Assembly: GCF_000247695.1 (NCBI RefSeq) | Contig: NW_004624776.1 | Location: forward strand, 14,049,508-14,113,507 | Length of the DNA stretch: 64,000 nt | Origin: Heterocephalus glaber | Lineage: Eukaryota > Chordata > Mammalia > Rodentia > Bathyergidae | Direction of reading: 5' to 3' | In this document: positions 1 through 12,030 of the stretch, in pieces | Numbering within the stretch: the first letter of the stretch is position 1 | Layout: every line of letters begins with the position of its first letter | Program-made: the position numbers and the translations under genes | Notes under the pieces: generated by a model | Databases searched by the model: none | What the model was told of the DNA's origin: nothing | What the model saw: the letters and a program-made list of their open reading frames with translations, nothing else

Positions 1-132
1 ACGCAGCTCACCTTCTCTGCCCTAGGAGCTTGGGATGGCAGCAGGGGAGCTTCCTTCCAGGTGCTGGGACCGGCTGAGCTTCTCTGCCCTAGGAGTCTGG
101 GATGGAGGCAGGGAACTTCCTTCCAGGTGCTC
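1..132. repeat. Direct tandem duplication, period about 67 bp
   Basis: CTTCTCTGCCCTAGGAG, GGGATGG and TTCCTTCCAGGTGCT each occur twice, starting at 12 and 79 for the first block. The copies differ at several positions, and the array may extend left of the window. Confidence 0.85.
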
Positions 133-1146
133 TTTCATTCTTATTTTTAACCACAGAAATTTCTGTACAATTTTTATCTAGAGGATGATAACTAAATGAG
201 ACAATAACCACAATATGTTGCTTTCCCTCATTTTCTCAACTGTACATTGTTTTGCAACCTGTTCTGTTGTTTTTTGGTTTTGTTTGCTTGCTTTAAAATG
301 CTGTAAAGTATTCTACTCAATGTTTTTGAGGTTCTTTAATAAGAGAGCTCAATAAGTAGTACCCATCTTCCCTTCCCATTTAAGAAATAGATGAAGACAC
401 AAAATATTACCTTTTTCCTAATTATTCCTAAGATAAAATTGGAAGGCGTAACTTACAATGAGAGACAAAGTAAGCCTGGAGATTCCTTTGGACGTCTGTT
501 GAGACTTGAATCCCACCTCAGGGACAGCTTCCTGTTGTGGAGTAGATAGCTCCTCTCTGGTCCAGAGCAATCCTGGCTAAAGCGATGAAGAAAAGGCAAC
601 ATTCACAAGCAGAGAGACACTAATCACCTTTGCCCAATTCCTGCAACCCACCAACCACTGTGAAGCCTCTTCCCTCTCTGGGGAGGAGAGAGAGGTGGGG
701 CAGAAACCTAGAGGGTTATGTAAAACCCCATAAAACCAAAGGAAGGTGCATTCCCCTGTGACCTATGAAAGTCCTATTACTCTCAACTATTCCTCTGTTG
801 TACATTTGTTTCCAACAACAATGAATGTAACATCTTTGTGATTAATCTTTGTGTAAATTTATGGTTATTTCCTTAATGTAAATTCCTCAGAGTAGAGTCC
901 TGAACCAAAATATATTAACACATTTAAAGCTTTTTGATGAATTTTGCCACATTTCCTTCTAGAAAGCAGCAATTTACATTACCACTAGCAGGAGAGAACA
1001 TTTCCCTAACACACACCAACTCAGATTTAGTCTTTTTGATCTTTGTGAACTTGATGAGCAAACATCTGTATCTCAGTTTCATTTTAATTTTGACCAGTCC
1101 TAATGGAGATGTTTTTCTAGAGGTCAACAGGATGGAACATGAATGA
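133..1146. other. Intergenic, nothing recognised
   Basis: AT-rich sequence with only short chance ORFs. No repeat family or gene was recognised. Confidence 0.5.
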
Positions 1147-1232
1147 TTTTTTGGTTTGTTTGTTTTGCAGTACGGGTACTGAAGATTGAACCTAGGACCT
1201 CTGCACCAAGCAGAGACAGTGCTTGGCCCATG
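1147..1232 (-). mobile_element. ID-type SINE (diverged)
   Basis: A T-rich tail is followed by TACTGAAGATTGAACCTAGG ACCTCTGCACC, which is the reversed box B and end of the SINE. Confidence 0.65.
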
Positions 1233-1817
1233 GAGGGCAATGAAGAAATTGGAACCATCTGGAATCGTCTTTAAATCTCCAGAGGAGAGAGATCTGAGGG
1301 CAGCCTCCTTTCCATCTGTTTGTCTGTTTTATCAGACTGCATAGGGAAGAGAGTGGCCGACAGGGATTTGGGCATTACCAGGACTTCTGACCAGAATACC
1401 ACCTAGTATGTCTCTGGGCCCCAGGCTTCTATACCTGGGAGTCCACCTGGCAGCCCATGGTTGTGTCCCTCCCACCTGGGACAGGATCCATCAGCCAGGT
1501 GTGCCCCCTCACCTGTGGGATTCTTTGCCAACTTCTCTCTAGGAGGTGCTGGGCTCAGAGTTGTAAAATCCCTTTTGTTTCCTTCTGGATCTTAGTGAGG
1601 GCCAGAAGGTAGGAAACTGTGCCTAGAACTGTCCTTTCTGAAGACCAGTAGCATCCTAAAGGGAGATGGAATATCAAAGTAGCTAAGTGGAGGGCCATCC
1701 TCTGAACAGCATAGAGAGACAGAGAGGTGGCCAAAGTTGCTCCCTGGGCCAAGGACTTATTGAATAGTCAGGTGTCCTTTGAGGCCACCTGAGCAGTGCA
1801 CTCCATCAGCAACCCAG

Positions 1818-1818
<1 letters not shown>

Positions 1819-1852
<34 letters not shown>

Positions 1853-1860
1853 CGTGTGTG
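1819..1860. repeat. (TG)n microsatellite
   Basis: About 20 TG units with one TATGCG interruption. It falls inside a spurious ORF. Confidence 0.95.
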
Positions 1861-3218
1861 TTTGTATGTGAAAAGGACTGGCCACAGACAAGATCTCCAT
1901 AAATACTACAGATCAGATTTTCACCTCTCTCACGGTAGGAAATTCCTGCTACGAACAGCATTAAAAGTTTATTTACTTACACATGTAATTGTTTACATAG
2001 TTAATAATTTGGTTTAAAAAATTCAGCTCCTGGCACAAGTGCATGTTTAAAACATTTGAACCCCACAACTGCAAATAAACCACCCATTGCACAGTGGGTC
2101 TTTCAGGCCCCTTGGTGTGCAGCTGAGGCTGGGCAGAAACCGTTCCAACACCAACACAGCCTGAGTTCTGGCCCAGGATGATGCAGCCTCTTGCTTTCCA
2201 CACATGTTTATGGGGAGCTGGGCACTAGGCAAGTCCCCATGTGGAGGGCATTGGCTCCACTGCCGCTGCTGTCCCAGAGACGCGGAGATCAGAGTGAGCC
2301 ATTTCCAGGCAGGAGCCGGGGGCAGGTGGCCCTTTCTCCAGGGCCGTTAGTGTGTGTCCTGCACAGCCCCATCCCGACTTGACCTTTTGGCCAGGACTGA
2401 ATTGCAGTGCCGTCCAGTGCAGTGCATTGCTCCCTATGCCCCTCCTCAGCAGGGCTGCCCAGGCACACTTACCACCTGTCTCCCATTCCTCCTTCACTGT
2501 GCTTTCCCTCCTGCCCCGCAGATGGATCTTTTTAGTCCCTAAGGTCTGGGCTCTAGGGCCATCTGCTCAGGGTGGTCTTTCCACCCACACTAGCCACCCA
2601 GGGTCTCACCAGGACTCCCAGTGACTGCACCCCCTCCCCAGCCTCGTTTACTCCCTTCAGAGCCCTGGGCATTGGCCAGAGTCTGAAATGAGCACGTTGC
2701 TTCTCGGAATACTTGTTTACTGCCTTGTTACCCTGAGACAGCAGAGCCCTCCTCTGTCTGCATCACCCTCAGATCCTGCCTTTAGAGAAGAACCTGACTC
2801 ACTGTGATTATCCAAAGCTGTTTATTAGCAGAGGACTAATCTCCATTATGTCTCACCCTGACTGGGATGAGCATTGCTTCATCAACAGCGTGTGCAGAGC
2901 CTGTGAGCGGTTTAACTGGGTGGACAGCATAGCAAGGAGGGGTGTCTGTGGGGCACCTAATTTTTACACAAAATTTGCTGTCTGTACATTTTCCCAGGCT
3001 GAGTCCAAAGTGGGCTTCTTATTCCCAAAGGGCTCTGGGAGCCTGCCTCCACAAATGAAGGACACTCTGATGGAGTCCGGTGGTCCCAGAAATCTGGGCC
3101 TACAGTGCGGTGGGGGTAATGGAAGGAAAGCAGAGGGCAACCTTGGTGTTTCTGGGAATTCTCAGCATCAGTGTCTCCGACAGCGTGAGATTCCTGGGAG
3201 TTTCACCAGGGACCCTCA

Positions 3219-3269
3219 CCGTGTGTGCGTGTGTGCGTGTGTGTGTGCGTGCGTGTGTGTGTGTGTGTA
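3219..3269. repeat. (TG)n/(CGTG)n microsatellite
   Basis: GTGTGCGTGTGTGCGTGTGT with interspersed CG units. The end of the 2848-3270 ORF is made of this repeat. Confidence 0.95.
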
Positions 3270-3429
3270 GGGAAGAGGCTGGTAGCTGTGGGAAACAGAC
3301 AACACTGAGGTTTCACTTAAAATTCACTTAGGAAACACCTTTCACTGCTTTGGAGAGAGGAAGAGGAAGGATGAAAACTCTTCATACAACTACACACACT
3401 GACCACAATGTGGTAAAAGCTCCGTAAGC

Positions 3430-3873
3430 CCATTGGAATTTGAAATGTCTGAATTTGAAAATGTATCTCATATACCTCCTCTACCAAACACCCTAACTTA
3501 ACCTAGCGTCCCTTAAATGTGCTCAGGACATGAGTTGGTCAGAGTCAGGTAACACAAAGCCTGTTTTGTTATAAAGTGTTAAATATCTCCATGTAATTCA
3601 TTGAGTGTCTGTATCCCCAAGTGCTGAGAACACAGCACACTGTCAAGTGCCATTTGTCTCCTCTTGTGATCATGAGGCTGCCTGGGAACTGCGGTTCCCA
3701 TCTCTCCTCAGCATCTCCAGAGCCAAGCACACCGCTTATCCTCTACTAACAGGAAATGATCCAAATTCAAAATTTCAAATAGTTTCTCCTGAATGCATAC
3801 AATTTGTGTCATTGTGAAGTTGAACTATCTTAATCAAACCATAGAAGTTGCGGAGTATCTGTACTTAAACCTC
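3430..3873 (+). mobile_element. MER2/Tigger-like DNA transposon relic with internal foreign segment
   Basis: The left part (about 3430-3620) has CCCTTAAATGTGCTCAGGAC, AACACAAAGCCTGTTTTGTT and ATCTCCATGTAATTCATTGA. The right part (about 3765-3873) has TTTCTCCTGAATGCATACAA and TAATCAAACCATAGAAGT. About 145 bases between them do not fit the family and may be an insertion. Confidence 0.55.
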
Positions 3874-5367
3874 AGCTCAATTTATTTGGAGAGAAATTAA
3901 AGAAGACTGTTTTCCTGAATATTTATTTTATCTCAGCTATTCCAGAGGCTGGAGAAGCAGAGCCTGAGTTTGTTCTTGTGGTGCAGAAGCCTCAGTCTGC
4001 TCTGAGAGTGCAGGGAGACCTTAGAGATAAGCTTACTTCAGACCCTGGAAAGCAGCCTTCAGTGAACCACAAGTACCAGGTTCTAGGGCATCTCTGCCCC
4101 ATGCCAGCTCAGGATGGAGTGGGGCTGAAAGATCCAGGAGAAGGAAGGAGCAAGGACAAGCCACCAAAGCATCTGCCCACAGTGCAACTCCAGGCATTGG
4201 CTGCCATGGGTAAGGAGCCACCTGCCACCTGTAGGTGACGAGGCGATGTGTTCCCCCAGTTGTGGTTCACTACAAGTCTTTGCTGCCATTCCTGGCAGGT
4301 CACACCACTCCATAAGACCAGCTGACATCGTCTCTGAGGGAATGAGTAACCCATGAGGCCATAGAGAGAAAGGTGCAGGAAGAGGCTTCATGCCACAGAA
4401 AGCAAAAGTGGAGAAGAACTGCTATGAGCAACCGGAGAGCAGGATTGTAATTTATACCTGTACAATTGTGTTGGACCTCTGGACAGCCAATGAGCCCTCA
4501 CTGGTGGTTTCCATCTCTAGACGGGCATAGTAGGTGCAGCAGCTCTGTGACCTGCTGGGCTCTTCTGTGTGGGTCCGTTACTGCTCCCCTCCCACCTGCC
4601 CACTGTGGACAGCCCAGGGCAGGGGCTGGTGTTGAAAAGGGGGCCAGTGAGGGTCCTGGCTCCCCCAGTTCCTCTGTTTGCTGCAGTCCTTAATAGTGGG
4701 CATCGTCCCACAGGAATCCCAAATCAGACCGGGCCCTTTGACTGGCGTTCTCAAACTAAACTGAGGCAAGATTTGGAATTTCAGAAAGTGTGATCAAAGT
4801 AACACTTGAATGATATGAAAGGTTATTGAAAATAATTTTCCTTATGTATTACATGTGCTATGGTCTTAAATCATATTTTATTTCCCCCAAACTAACCTCT
4901 TGCTTCTAAACGAGCAAAGGCCCCTATTTAAAGAAAGCTGACTTTGTACTGTTATATCCTTAAATCACACCATCTATATCACAAAAGTTATTTTGACTCA
5001 GCATTTGATGCTGAAATTTACAATGGTGGGCCAGTCCTAATCAGTCTGAAGCAGAAGCAGAACATTGTGTGTGCATGCACACACACACGCACGCACACAC
5101 ACACACACAGCTTCACAAGCACGTTTTCAGTTATAAGATGTTCCTTCTAAGAAAACTAGAGTTGTGTCAAGAGAATTTGGAAGGAACTCTTTTTTGCCAA
5201 AGTGACAACACTCTGATTTGAATTATTACTTAATTTTTTAGAAAGGAGATTTTTGGGATTCGTAAAACTCAAAGCATTCCACATGCAAACTGGTGAATGC
5301 CCAATCCGAGTTTAAAGGGCTCTTATGAACACAATCAGTGCTTCAGAAGCAAATTTATGTTCTAAGG
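3874..5367. other. Intergenic, no gene recognised
   Basis: GC-moderate sequence with overlapping chance ORFs in several frames around 3978-4790 and a CA microsatellite at 5068. No domain or exon signal was seen. Confidence 0.5.
5068..5109. repeat. (CA)n microsatellite
   Basis: CACACACACACGCACGCACA with two CG variants. Confidence 0.95.
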
Positions 5368-5450
5368 GTGAGGCTTAGTGGGACAGTACATGCTTAGCAT
5401 GCACCGACTCCTAGGTTCAATTCCCTGCACCAAAAAGGAAAGAAAAGAAG
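5368..5450 (+). mobile_element. ID-type SINE
   Basis: TGAGGCTTAGTGGGACAGTA, CATGCTTAGCATGCACCGA and CTAGGTTCAATTCCCTGCAC C are followed by an A-rich tail. Confidence 0.6.
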
Positions 5451-5644
5451 ATATATTAACTGTATGGATAACTACAGGCCCTGGGGTGGGAATATTATAT
5501 ATATATATATACATATACTCTCTCAAAAAGTTTTGGGGTGAAATGAAATACAATATTAATCACCTTAATCAGAATTTTTAAAAAATGAAATTGCCAAACA
5601 TTCCTTACCTGAAGATGAATGTTGTGTTAATTAAAAACCAAGAG

Positions 5645-5975
5645 GCTAGTGGCCTGAGGCTGTGTCCTTACCTTGAGTTCCTATGAGAGGAAGTGCAACC
5701 TAACAATACACACAGAAGCCCAATTTAACTCAGGAGTATAAGATTCTAACAGATACCTAAGTCTCAGCCATCTATAAGCCAAGGAGCGTCAGCCAATCAC
5801 AGTGTACTTTGGGACTGGGCAATGCCCAAATGAGGCAAATGCCTACCTGTGACTAATCCAGATTGTCTATGCTCTACCTCGAGGCTCACTTTGCAGAATG
5901 GAGCCTCTGAACCTCTTCTGGTTCAGAATGCTGCCTGCTTCATAAATCATTCTTTGCCCAAGTAAATGCTGTTAA
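5645..5975 (+). mobile_element. Endogenous retrovirus-type LTR relic
   Basis: It contains an AGCCAATCACAG box, GGAGCCTCTGAACCTCTTCT GGTT, CATAAATCATTCTTTGCCCA and a TGCTGTTAAACTTAATTTG end, a layout typical of mammalian ERV LTRs. No gag, pol or env sequence adjoins. The family was not identified. Confidence 0.5.
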
Positions 5976-6182
5976 ACTTAATTTGTTTAAAGATTGGACA
6001 AATTTCCTATGGGATAGGAAAGAGATGAGCAGTAAGAAGAAACAGCCATCTGTGATCCACGTATTTACAAGCAGAGACTCTTTGGGGAAAGGCATGTGCT
6101 ATCAGTGGTGGGGTACAGGGTGGCTGCAGGCCTCCATGGGAAGCACTGCCCTCCATGGGCCAGGTCCTACAGGGAAGGATAC

Positions 6183-6345
6183 GGCCTGTGATTGGGAAAC
6201 TGCTGTACTCCCAGCACTGAGAGAGGCTGAGGCAGGGAGATCACAAGTTTGAATCCTGTCTTGGCCAGTTAGTGAGACCCTGTCTCAAAACTAAAAAATA
6301 GGCTGGGATGTAGCTCAGTGCTAGAGTACTAGCAAACAGGAAAGA
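6183..6345 (+). mobile_element. B1-dID dimeric SINE
   Basis: The B1 monomer (CTCCCAGCACTGAGAGAGGC TGAGGCAGG, GACCCTGTCTCAAAA) is joined to an ID monomer (GGCTGGGATGTAGCTCAGTG). The dimer layout helps place the genome among rodents. Confidence 0.8.
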
Positions 6346-6979
6346 AAAGATGAAATTGCTGTATATGTACATTTTCAGTATGTTCCCAAGTTTGTTACCT
6401 GGATAGAAGTTTCAAAAGTTGATCTATAAAGTTTAAAATCCCACATCAGTTCAACATCACACTCCTGAATACCTGTATCCATCCAAAAACATAGGAAGGG
6501 GAGTGAAGTCAGTGGTCCAAGCTGCAGGAGATGGACTTTCACTGAGCTCATAAAAAAGACCTTCTCTACTCCACTGCAAATGACATAAGATGTGGAGCAG
6601 AGGCTTGGGGAAGTTGATTTAGGTCCTAGGGGAATCTGAAGGCAGCTAACGAGGTAGAAGGGACAAGGAAGACTTCTGCTGCCACCAATGCTGCGGAGGT
6701 GTCCAGACCAGACAGCACCTGTTGCTGAGAGATGGGAGAGAGGCTTGGACATTCCAGAGAGGGTGGCTGACAAAGGGTCCCATAGAAGCCCAAGGCAGAC
6801 AGAAAAAGGAGGCGACTCCAGGGTCTGAGGTGGTAAGGGGGACTGGGGAAGACAAAATCCCAGAGAACCAAGGAGGCTATGAAGTCACATAGTCAAAATC
6901 AGACTCAGAATTTCCTGAAAAATATCATATATTCTAGCAGCCCTGAGTGTGGCAGCACTATTGCAAGCCGAAATGTCTG

Positions 6980-7455
6980 TGCCATGGCCTGTGTCTAGAT
7001 GTCCCCTCCCAAAGCCTCATACAGTCATAGGCAGGGTTTTTCGGAGGTGGCTTGATCTAGGGTGTGTGATGGTAGGATTAAGTGTGTAATGCTGAGATTA
7101 AGAGTGTGTGATTACTAAGTTAGTCCACTGATTGGTTTGGCATAGTTCTGGGTGTGGATAATGACAAGGCCCACCTTGTGTATAGATGGCACCATGCACA
7201 GGGAAGGTAGCCTGGAAGGGATAAAAGGGAGAGCCAAACTGCTGCGGCTACTGCTGCTTTGCTACTTCAAAGCTCGCTGCCTTCTGCCTGCCATGGACTA
7301 TTTCTCCTCTGTGATGCCCTCTGCCATACCATCCTGTCTTGGAGCCACCCAACTATGAACTGAAACCTCTACAAACTGTGAGCTAAATAAAGCTTTCTCC
7401 TTTAACTTTGGGCCTCAGGTTTTTTGTCTCAACAATGAGAAAAGTAACCAAAGCA
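6980..7455 (+). mobile_element. MaLR-type (ERVL-MaLR) solo LTR
   Basis: It starts TGCCATGGCCTGTGTCTAGA, corresponding to the TGATATGGTTTG start of the family, and has GTCCCCTCCCAAAGCCTCAT. Near the end are GAACTGAAACCTCTACAAAC, an AATAAA and CCTCAGGTTTTTTGTCTC. It is noncoding; no internal retroviral region is attached. Confidence 0.75.
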
Positions 7456-10159
7456 GTCTGTAAAGTTTTATTCAAGATCCATGCTAAACCCTGTTATTGT
7501 GTAGTTTTTCCTGGATCTGTCTAATTTTGTCACATTTTATCATTTTTAAAGTGACTTGAGTTTCTAGGTAATTCTTTAAAAAATAAAATAAAAGCCCTTG
7601 CTGGCTTGTCTGTGACAAGGGAAGTGATCGTAACAGTGGGAGGTCTGTGGTGGGGGAGGTCCTCTGCCCTCTTTAGCCAAGCACCATGGTGGGTACTAGA
7701 CTTTTCTGGACATCATGAAGGGCTTAACGAGAGGGGGGTAGTAGAGAGCACCACAGAGGCTGGGCGTAGGGACCCTGAATGAAGCGGCATCAAATCCCAG
7801 TTCATCACCACCTCCACGGCCCCACCCGACAGCCTTCCTTTCAGACATCTCTCTCTGTCCCGGGCTTCACTCTTGAGGCTCCAGCCACGTCCAGTCTTAG
7901 GACCTTTCCTTGCTTGTTCTTCTGCCTGAGAGACTCTCCCTACATATATCCCTGTGACCATCTCTTCTCAAGAGGGAGGAAACTCAAAGCCCAGCAGCTT
8001 CTGTGCTCCCAGATCCACCATCATCACGCAGACACTCCCAGACGAACGGCAGGAACGTGTCCTAGTAAACGCATCATATATTGAAAATAGCATAAGTGGA
8101 AATAATATTGCCGAAATGACAGAATATCGTAGTTCAGTCTTGCCTACCTTAAACCTTCTGAGAGCATTTTCATTGAGAAAAACCACTGAACACAAAGCCT
8201 ATTGCATAATACAGTGGTTTATTGAACGCTGTTCTGGACATGAAAACAGAATGGCTGTATGGGAACACTCTGCACCATCATCAGTGGGACCCCTGAGAGG
8301 CAGCCGCGGGAGACTGGAAACTGACTGTACACACATTGTTACCCACTTCCCTGTGCCCACGTAGCCTCAGTCTCCTTCATGGCACTCATGGCCACCAGGA
8401 ATTGTCCACTTTGTCTGTATGTGTCAAGATACATTATGTGATAATGTCTGTCTCACCTAAGCAGAGCCCTTGGTGACAAAGCCCCATTGGACTCATCACT
8501 GCAGCCCCAGCATACAATGGCATCAGGGATGTCAGCCCTCAGGAAAACACTGCTGACTGATGACTGGCATCTTCCCTGAACAGAGAGGTCGCATGCAGTC
8601 AGACAGTATGTGAAAGCATCTGTGAGTCTTCTGGACTCGTGGAGTGGGGGTCAGGCCTGTGTGGAAAGGAGCCCCAGGGCCCTGCACTGAGTGAGGGCAG
8701 AGAGGGAGGGAGGTCATGGGGAGATGGTTATCAAAGGCCTGTGATGTGCAGTGTTGCAATTCTTGAAAGCGCACAGCAAACCACTCTTTCAAGTGGCATC
8801 TGGCTCGCCTCGCAGCCTGTCACTGGGTGGTTAGTGGGAATGTGTGGGCAGAGGGAATGCTGCTGTTGGGGTCGAGTGTCAGATTTCCTGACCTCTGAGC
8901 ACTTCTTTAACTCTTCACATGTCAGCTGCTGCAGTGAGAGAGGAATCCTTCTGAGCTGTCTCCATCTGGCCTCAGGACACCCAGCGTTATGCCTGGGAAT
9001 TGTCTGCCTGATAATCAGTCACCCCAAGACCTCCTGATGTCCTTGGGTCCTTTCCTCAGACCTCGGCCTTTTAAGGGGCCTCAAGAATTCCCAAGTGGCC
9101 CTGGATAAAGCAGTGTATAATTGTTGTGAGGCCTGTGTGGAGAGTGATATAGGAGAAGCCCAAGGGGAATCACATTAGACTCACAAGAGGCCACGTTGGC
9201 CTCCAGGGGACTGATCCAGCTTTCTGCTGAATAACCACCTATGACTCTGAGCCTGGGCCCACAGGGGCCTGTGGAAGGAGAGGCTGTCTTTCCCCAGGCC
9301 TTGATTCTATCTGTGTGTCATTTTTTTCCCCATTCAAAATACTTTATCACCTTCCTCAGAACCGCTGCTCTACAAATGATAGTGGTTTGGCTTTCATTTC
9401 ACAGATTGCCCAGCAGAACTCATCATCAGAGAGCAGGGCAGTTTTCTGGGTGGTTTGGGAACTATTTGATTTACTGAGCCAGGCCCAAATGAGAGGTGAA
9501 AGAGGTCTGCAAGTGACGGGCACTGGGCTGTGGTGGGGTCCAGTTCTCCGGACATCTTTATGTCTTTCTGATGTTCCCATAATGGGCCCTCAGGTGATGG
9601 AAGGGCCACCATCCAGGAGTGCAGGGATCGGGAATGATCAGGGACCTAGGTCTTGGACTTTGGTACCTTTGTGACACAAGGGGCTACCACGGCCCCAGAC
9701 ACCAGAAAACAGGGACTCCAGGAAGGCGGCCTCCCTCTGCCCAAAATGCCATGGCTGCATAAACCAAAGTAGTGTGTTCTCATTTGCTGGGCTACAGAGT
9801 TTCCTGTAAAACTAGCAGAGGCATGCCACTGAGTCCTGAGGCCTGGAAGGTCCCCCTCTTTCCAAGCCCTACCCCAAGCCTTCTACCAGCAGGACGAACA
9901 GAAGGGAGGGGGCCCACCTGGCCCACATGACTGAAGAGAGAGCTGGCCAGGCCCAACCGAGGGTCACCCAAGGGTTACCTGGGGCAGCATACAATTAGAG
10001 GAAGTGAAGATCAGAGACCCACTGAATATGGAGACCCCAGTCCACCAGGACCCCCGATTGAATCCCAGCTGGTGTCTTATTTCTTCCAGGAGGACCCAGG
10101 AAGGATGGTGGGGTCTCTGCCCACAAGGCTCATCACACAGGCTGCACCTTCCAACCTTG
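7456..10159. other. Intergenic, MER2 relic plus unassigned sequence
   Basis: Apart from the 8055-8275 relic nothing was recognised. ORFs of up to 136 codons overlap each other and lie partly in the relic. Confidence 0.5.
8055..8275 (+). mobile_element. MER2/Tigger-like DNA transposon fragment
   Basis: CATCATATATTGAAAATAGC, TTGCCTACCTTAAAC, AACACAAAGCCTATTGCATA and AACAGAATGGCTGTATGGG occur in the order of the MER2-type consensus. ORFs here are chance products of the relic. Confidence 0.65.
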
Positions 10160-10350
10160 CTTATAAGGAGCGTAGCTTTTATGTAATTCCAGCTATTCAG
10201 GGGGCTGAGGCAGGAGGATTGAAAGTTTGAGCCCAGCAACTTAGGGCGACTTGGTAAGACCCTTTCTCAAAAATGAAAAATCCAAATAAAAAAGGACTAA
10301 GGATGTAGCTCAGGTTCAACCCCTAGTCTCCCCTTCTCAAAAAAAATATA
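10160..10350 (+). mobile_element. B1-dID dimeric SINE
   Basis: The first monomer has TAATTCCAGCTATTCAGGGG GCTGAGGCAGGAGG and CAGCAACTTAGGGCGAC. The second has AAGGATGTAGCTCAGGTTCA ACCCC. Confidence 0.8.
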
Positions 10351-10377
10351 GCTTTTAGGAAGGAGGCATAGATATAT

Positions 10378-10473
10378 TTGTTTGTTTTGTTTTTGTTTTT
10401 GTACTGGGGATCGAACTTGGGACCTTGCACTTGCTAGGCAGGCAACAGAACCACTGAGCTAAATCCCCGGCCC
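10378..10473 (-). mobile_element. ID-type SINE
   Basis: On the plus strand: T-rich tail, GTACTGGGGATCGAACTTGG and ACTGAGCTAAATCCCCGGCC. The copy is nearly full length and little diverged. Confidence 0.88.
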
Positions 10474-10904
10474 AGGGAGTATATATTTTTAATAAGGATG
10501 GGTAATTGTATTATAAATTAATTTAAAATTTTTTAATGAGTGTAGTGTTTCAGTTTTATGAAATGAAAATAGATCTGGAAATGAATGGTGGAATGGCTGT
10601 ATAACATGAAGGTCTTTAAAAATACTGAGTGGTACACTAAATAATAGTTAAGATGATAAATTCTGTGTTACGTATATCTTACTGGAACAGAAAAAAATGG
10701 GAAAAAAATCAGTGGCTTCTTTTTTATGGAAGAGATCTGTCCAGTCTCTGCCACCACACTTTCTTATCATCTGCCTGTCCCTCACTCCTGTGGTGCCCTC
10801 TTTCCTGCTACATCCGGGCTGAGAACCTGAAGCAGGCTGCACATCGAAGCATTTCACTGGGTGAAAGATTTCCTGAGCTTTCCAACCCTAACTCAAGGGG
10901 CCCA

Positions 10905-10982
10905 CTGTAGCTCGGGGGTAGGGCACTTAGCTGGATGCACGAGGCCCTGGATTCTCTCCTCAGCACTGCAAACAACAATAAA
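10905..10982 (+). mobile_element. ID-type SINE
   Basis: TGTAGCTCGGGGGTAGGGCA CTTAGC is followed by GAGGCCCTGGATTCTCTCCT CAGCACTGC, the squirrel-like ID variant. Confidence 0.7.
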
Positions 10983-11455
10983 ATGCCAACTCTTTTTGCT
11001 TTGATTACTGATTTTACCATTTTGGGTGACCAGTTTTTGTAGAACTCATTTTTTTTTGTTCTCAAGCCACCCTAGCATTTTGCATTTTGTGAGTCAAATA
11101 ATTAAATGTTAGCATTTGTTTGTTCTTTGGCCACAAGTAAATACGTGGTTAAGCAATAGCTTCCTTGAATTATGCAATCTAAAAATACCAAAGTATTTTA
11201 ATTTTAGTTTTGTAGGCTGCACAATGGAAAAAAATTCAAATATAATAAAAACGTAATGCATTTTTAGTTGGCAAAATAAGATACAGAAAGCTATTTCTCA
11301 TTTCATCCTCTGGAGGGCCCAGGGCCTTGGTGCCTTCTTATGCCCCTGGCTGACTCTTGCCTTTCTACAGCCAAACTTCTGAGTGCTGGTCCCACTCAGT
11401 TAGGTTGAACTTTTTCAGGTGTTCTGAGCACACGACAACAATAGACAATCACTTT

Positions 11456-11546
11456 TTCTTTTTTTTTTTTTGGTACCGGGGATCAAACTCGGGACCTTGC
11501 ACTTTCGAGGCAGGCACCAGAACCACTGAGCTAAATCCCCAGCCCT
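11456..11546 (-). mobile_element. ID-type SINE
   Basis: T-run, GGTACCGGGGATCAAACTCG GGACCTTGCAC and ACTGAGCTAAATCCCCAGCC. It adjoins a Tigger-like fragment that begins 27 bases further on. Confidence 0.88.
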
Positions 11547-11572
11547 AAATGATCACTCATATTTAATGAGCA

Positions 11573-11815
11573 CAGTCGACCCTGGGTATGGAGAGCAATT
11601 AGTCCTGGGACCCCCAAGCAAAGCAAGATCCACCGATACTCTTATGAAATGGTGTAGTGTTTGCAAAGAACCCGTGCAATCTACTCGTAGACTTTAACTC
11701 AGCTAGAGATGACTTATAATACCTAGTATAATGCTACACAAATAGTTGCTATATTGTATTGTTTAAGGAATAATGACCAGAAAAAAGTCTGTACGTGTTC
11801 TGTAAAGACTTTATT
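11573..11815 (+). mobile_element. Tigger-like DNA transposon fragment
   Basis: It begins CAGTCGACCCTGGGTATGG and continues with ATGGTGTAGTGTTTGCA, TTATAATACCTAGTATAATG and AATAATGACCAGAAAAAAGT. The same family is seen in reverse at 19945-21089. The far end is lost. Confidence 0.7.
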
Positions 11816-11884
11816 TTTCATCTGCACTTGGTAGAATCCGAGATTGGGAATCCATGGCTAGGGAAGGATTGTTATTCTTTGTGC

Positions 11885-12030
11885 CAGACAGGGCTCTAAG
11901 ATTCACATATGTCAACATGTATAATTCTTCCAACCACCTTAGGAAATAGGTACTGTGTTTAACCTTTATGTTATAGATGAGGGAAGTAGGCACAGAGTAG
12001 TTAAGCACCTTTCCGGGGCCACACGACTTC
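11885..12030 (+). mobile_element. MIR relic
   Basis: The MIR core reads TTATAGATGAGGGAAGTAGG CACAGAGTAGTTAAGCACCT. It is an old tRNA-derived SINE, strongly diverged. Confidence 0.7.

Larger units (their letters stand above)
1233..3429. other. Intergenic, GC-richer, two TG microsatellites
   Basis: The 2050-2780 part is GC-richer and gives several overlapping ORFs in different frames, which is the usual product of low stop-codon density. The longest ORF (2848-3270, 140 codons) ends in translated TG repeat and matches no family I know. Confidence 0.5.
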
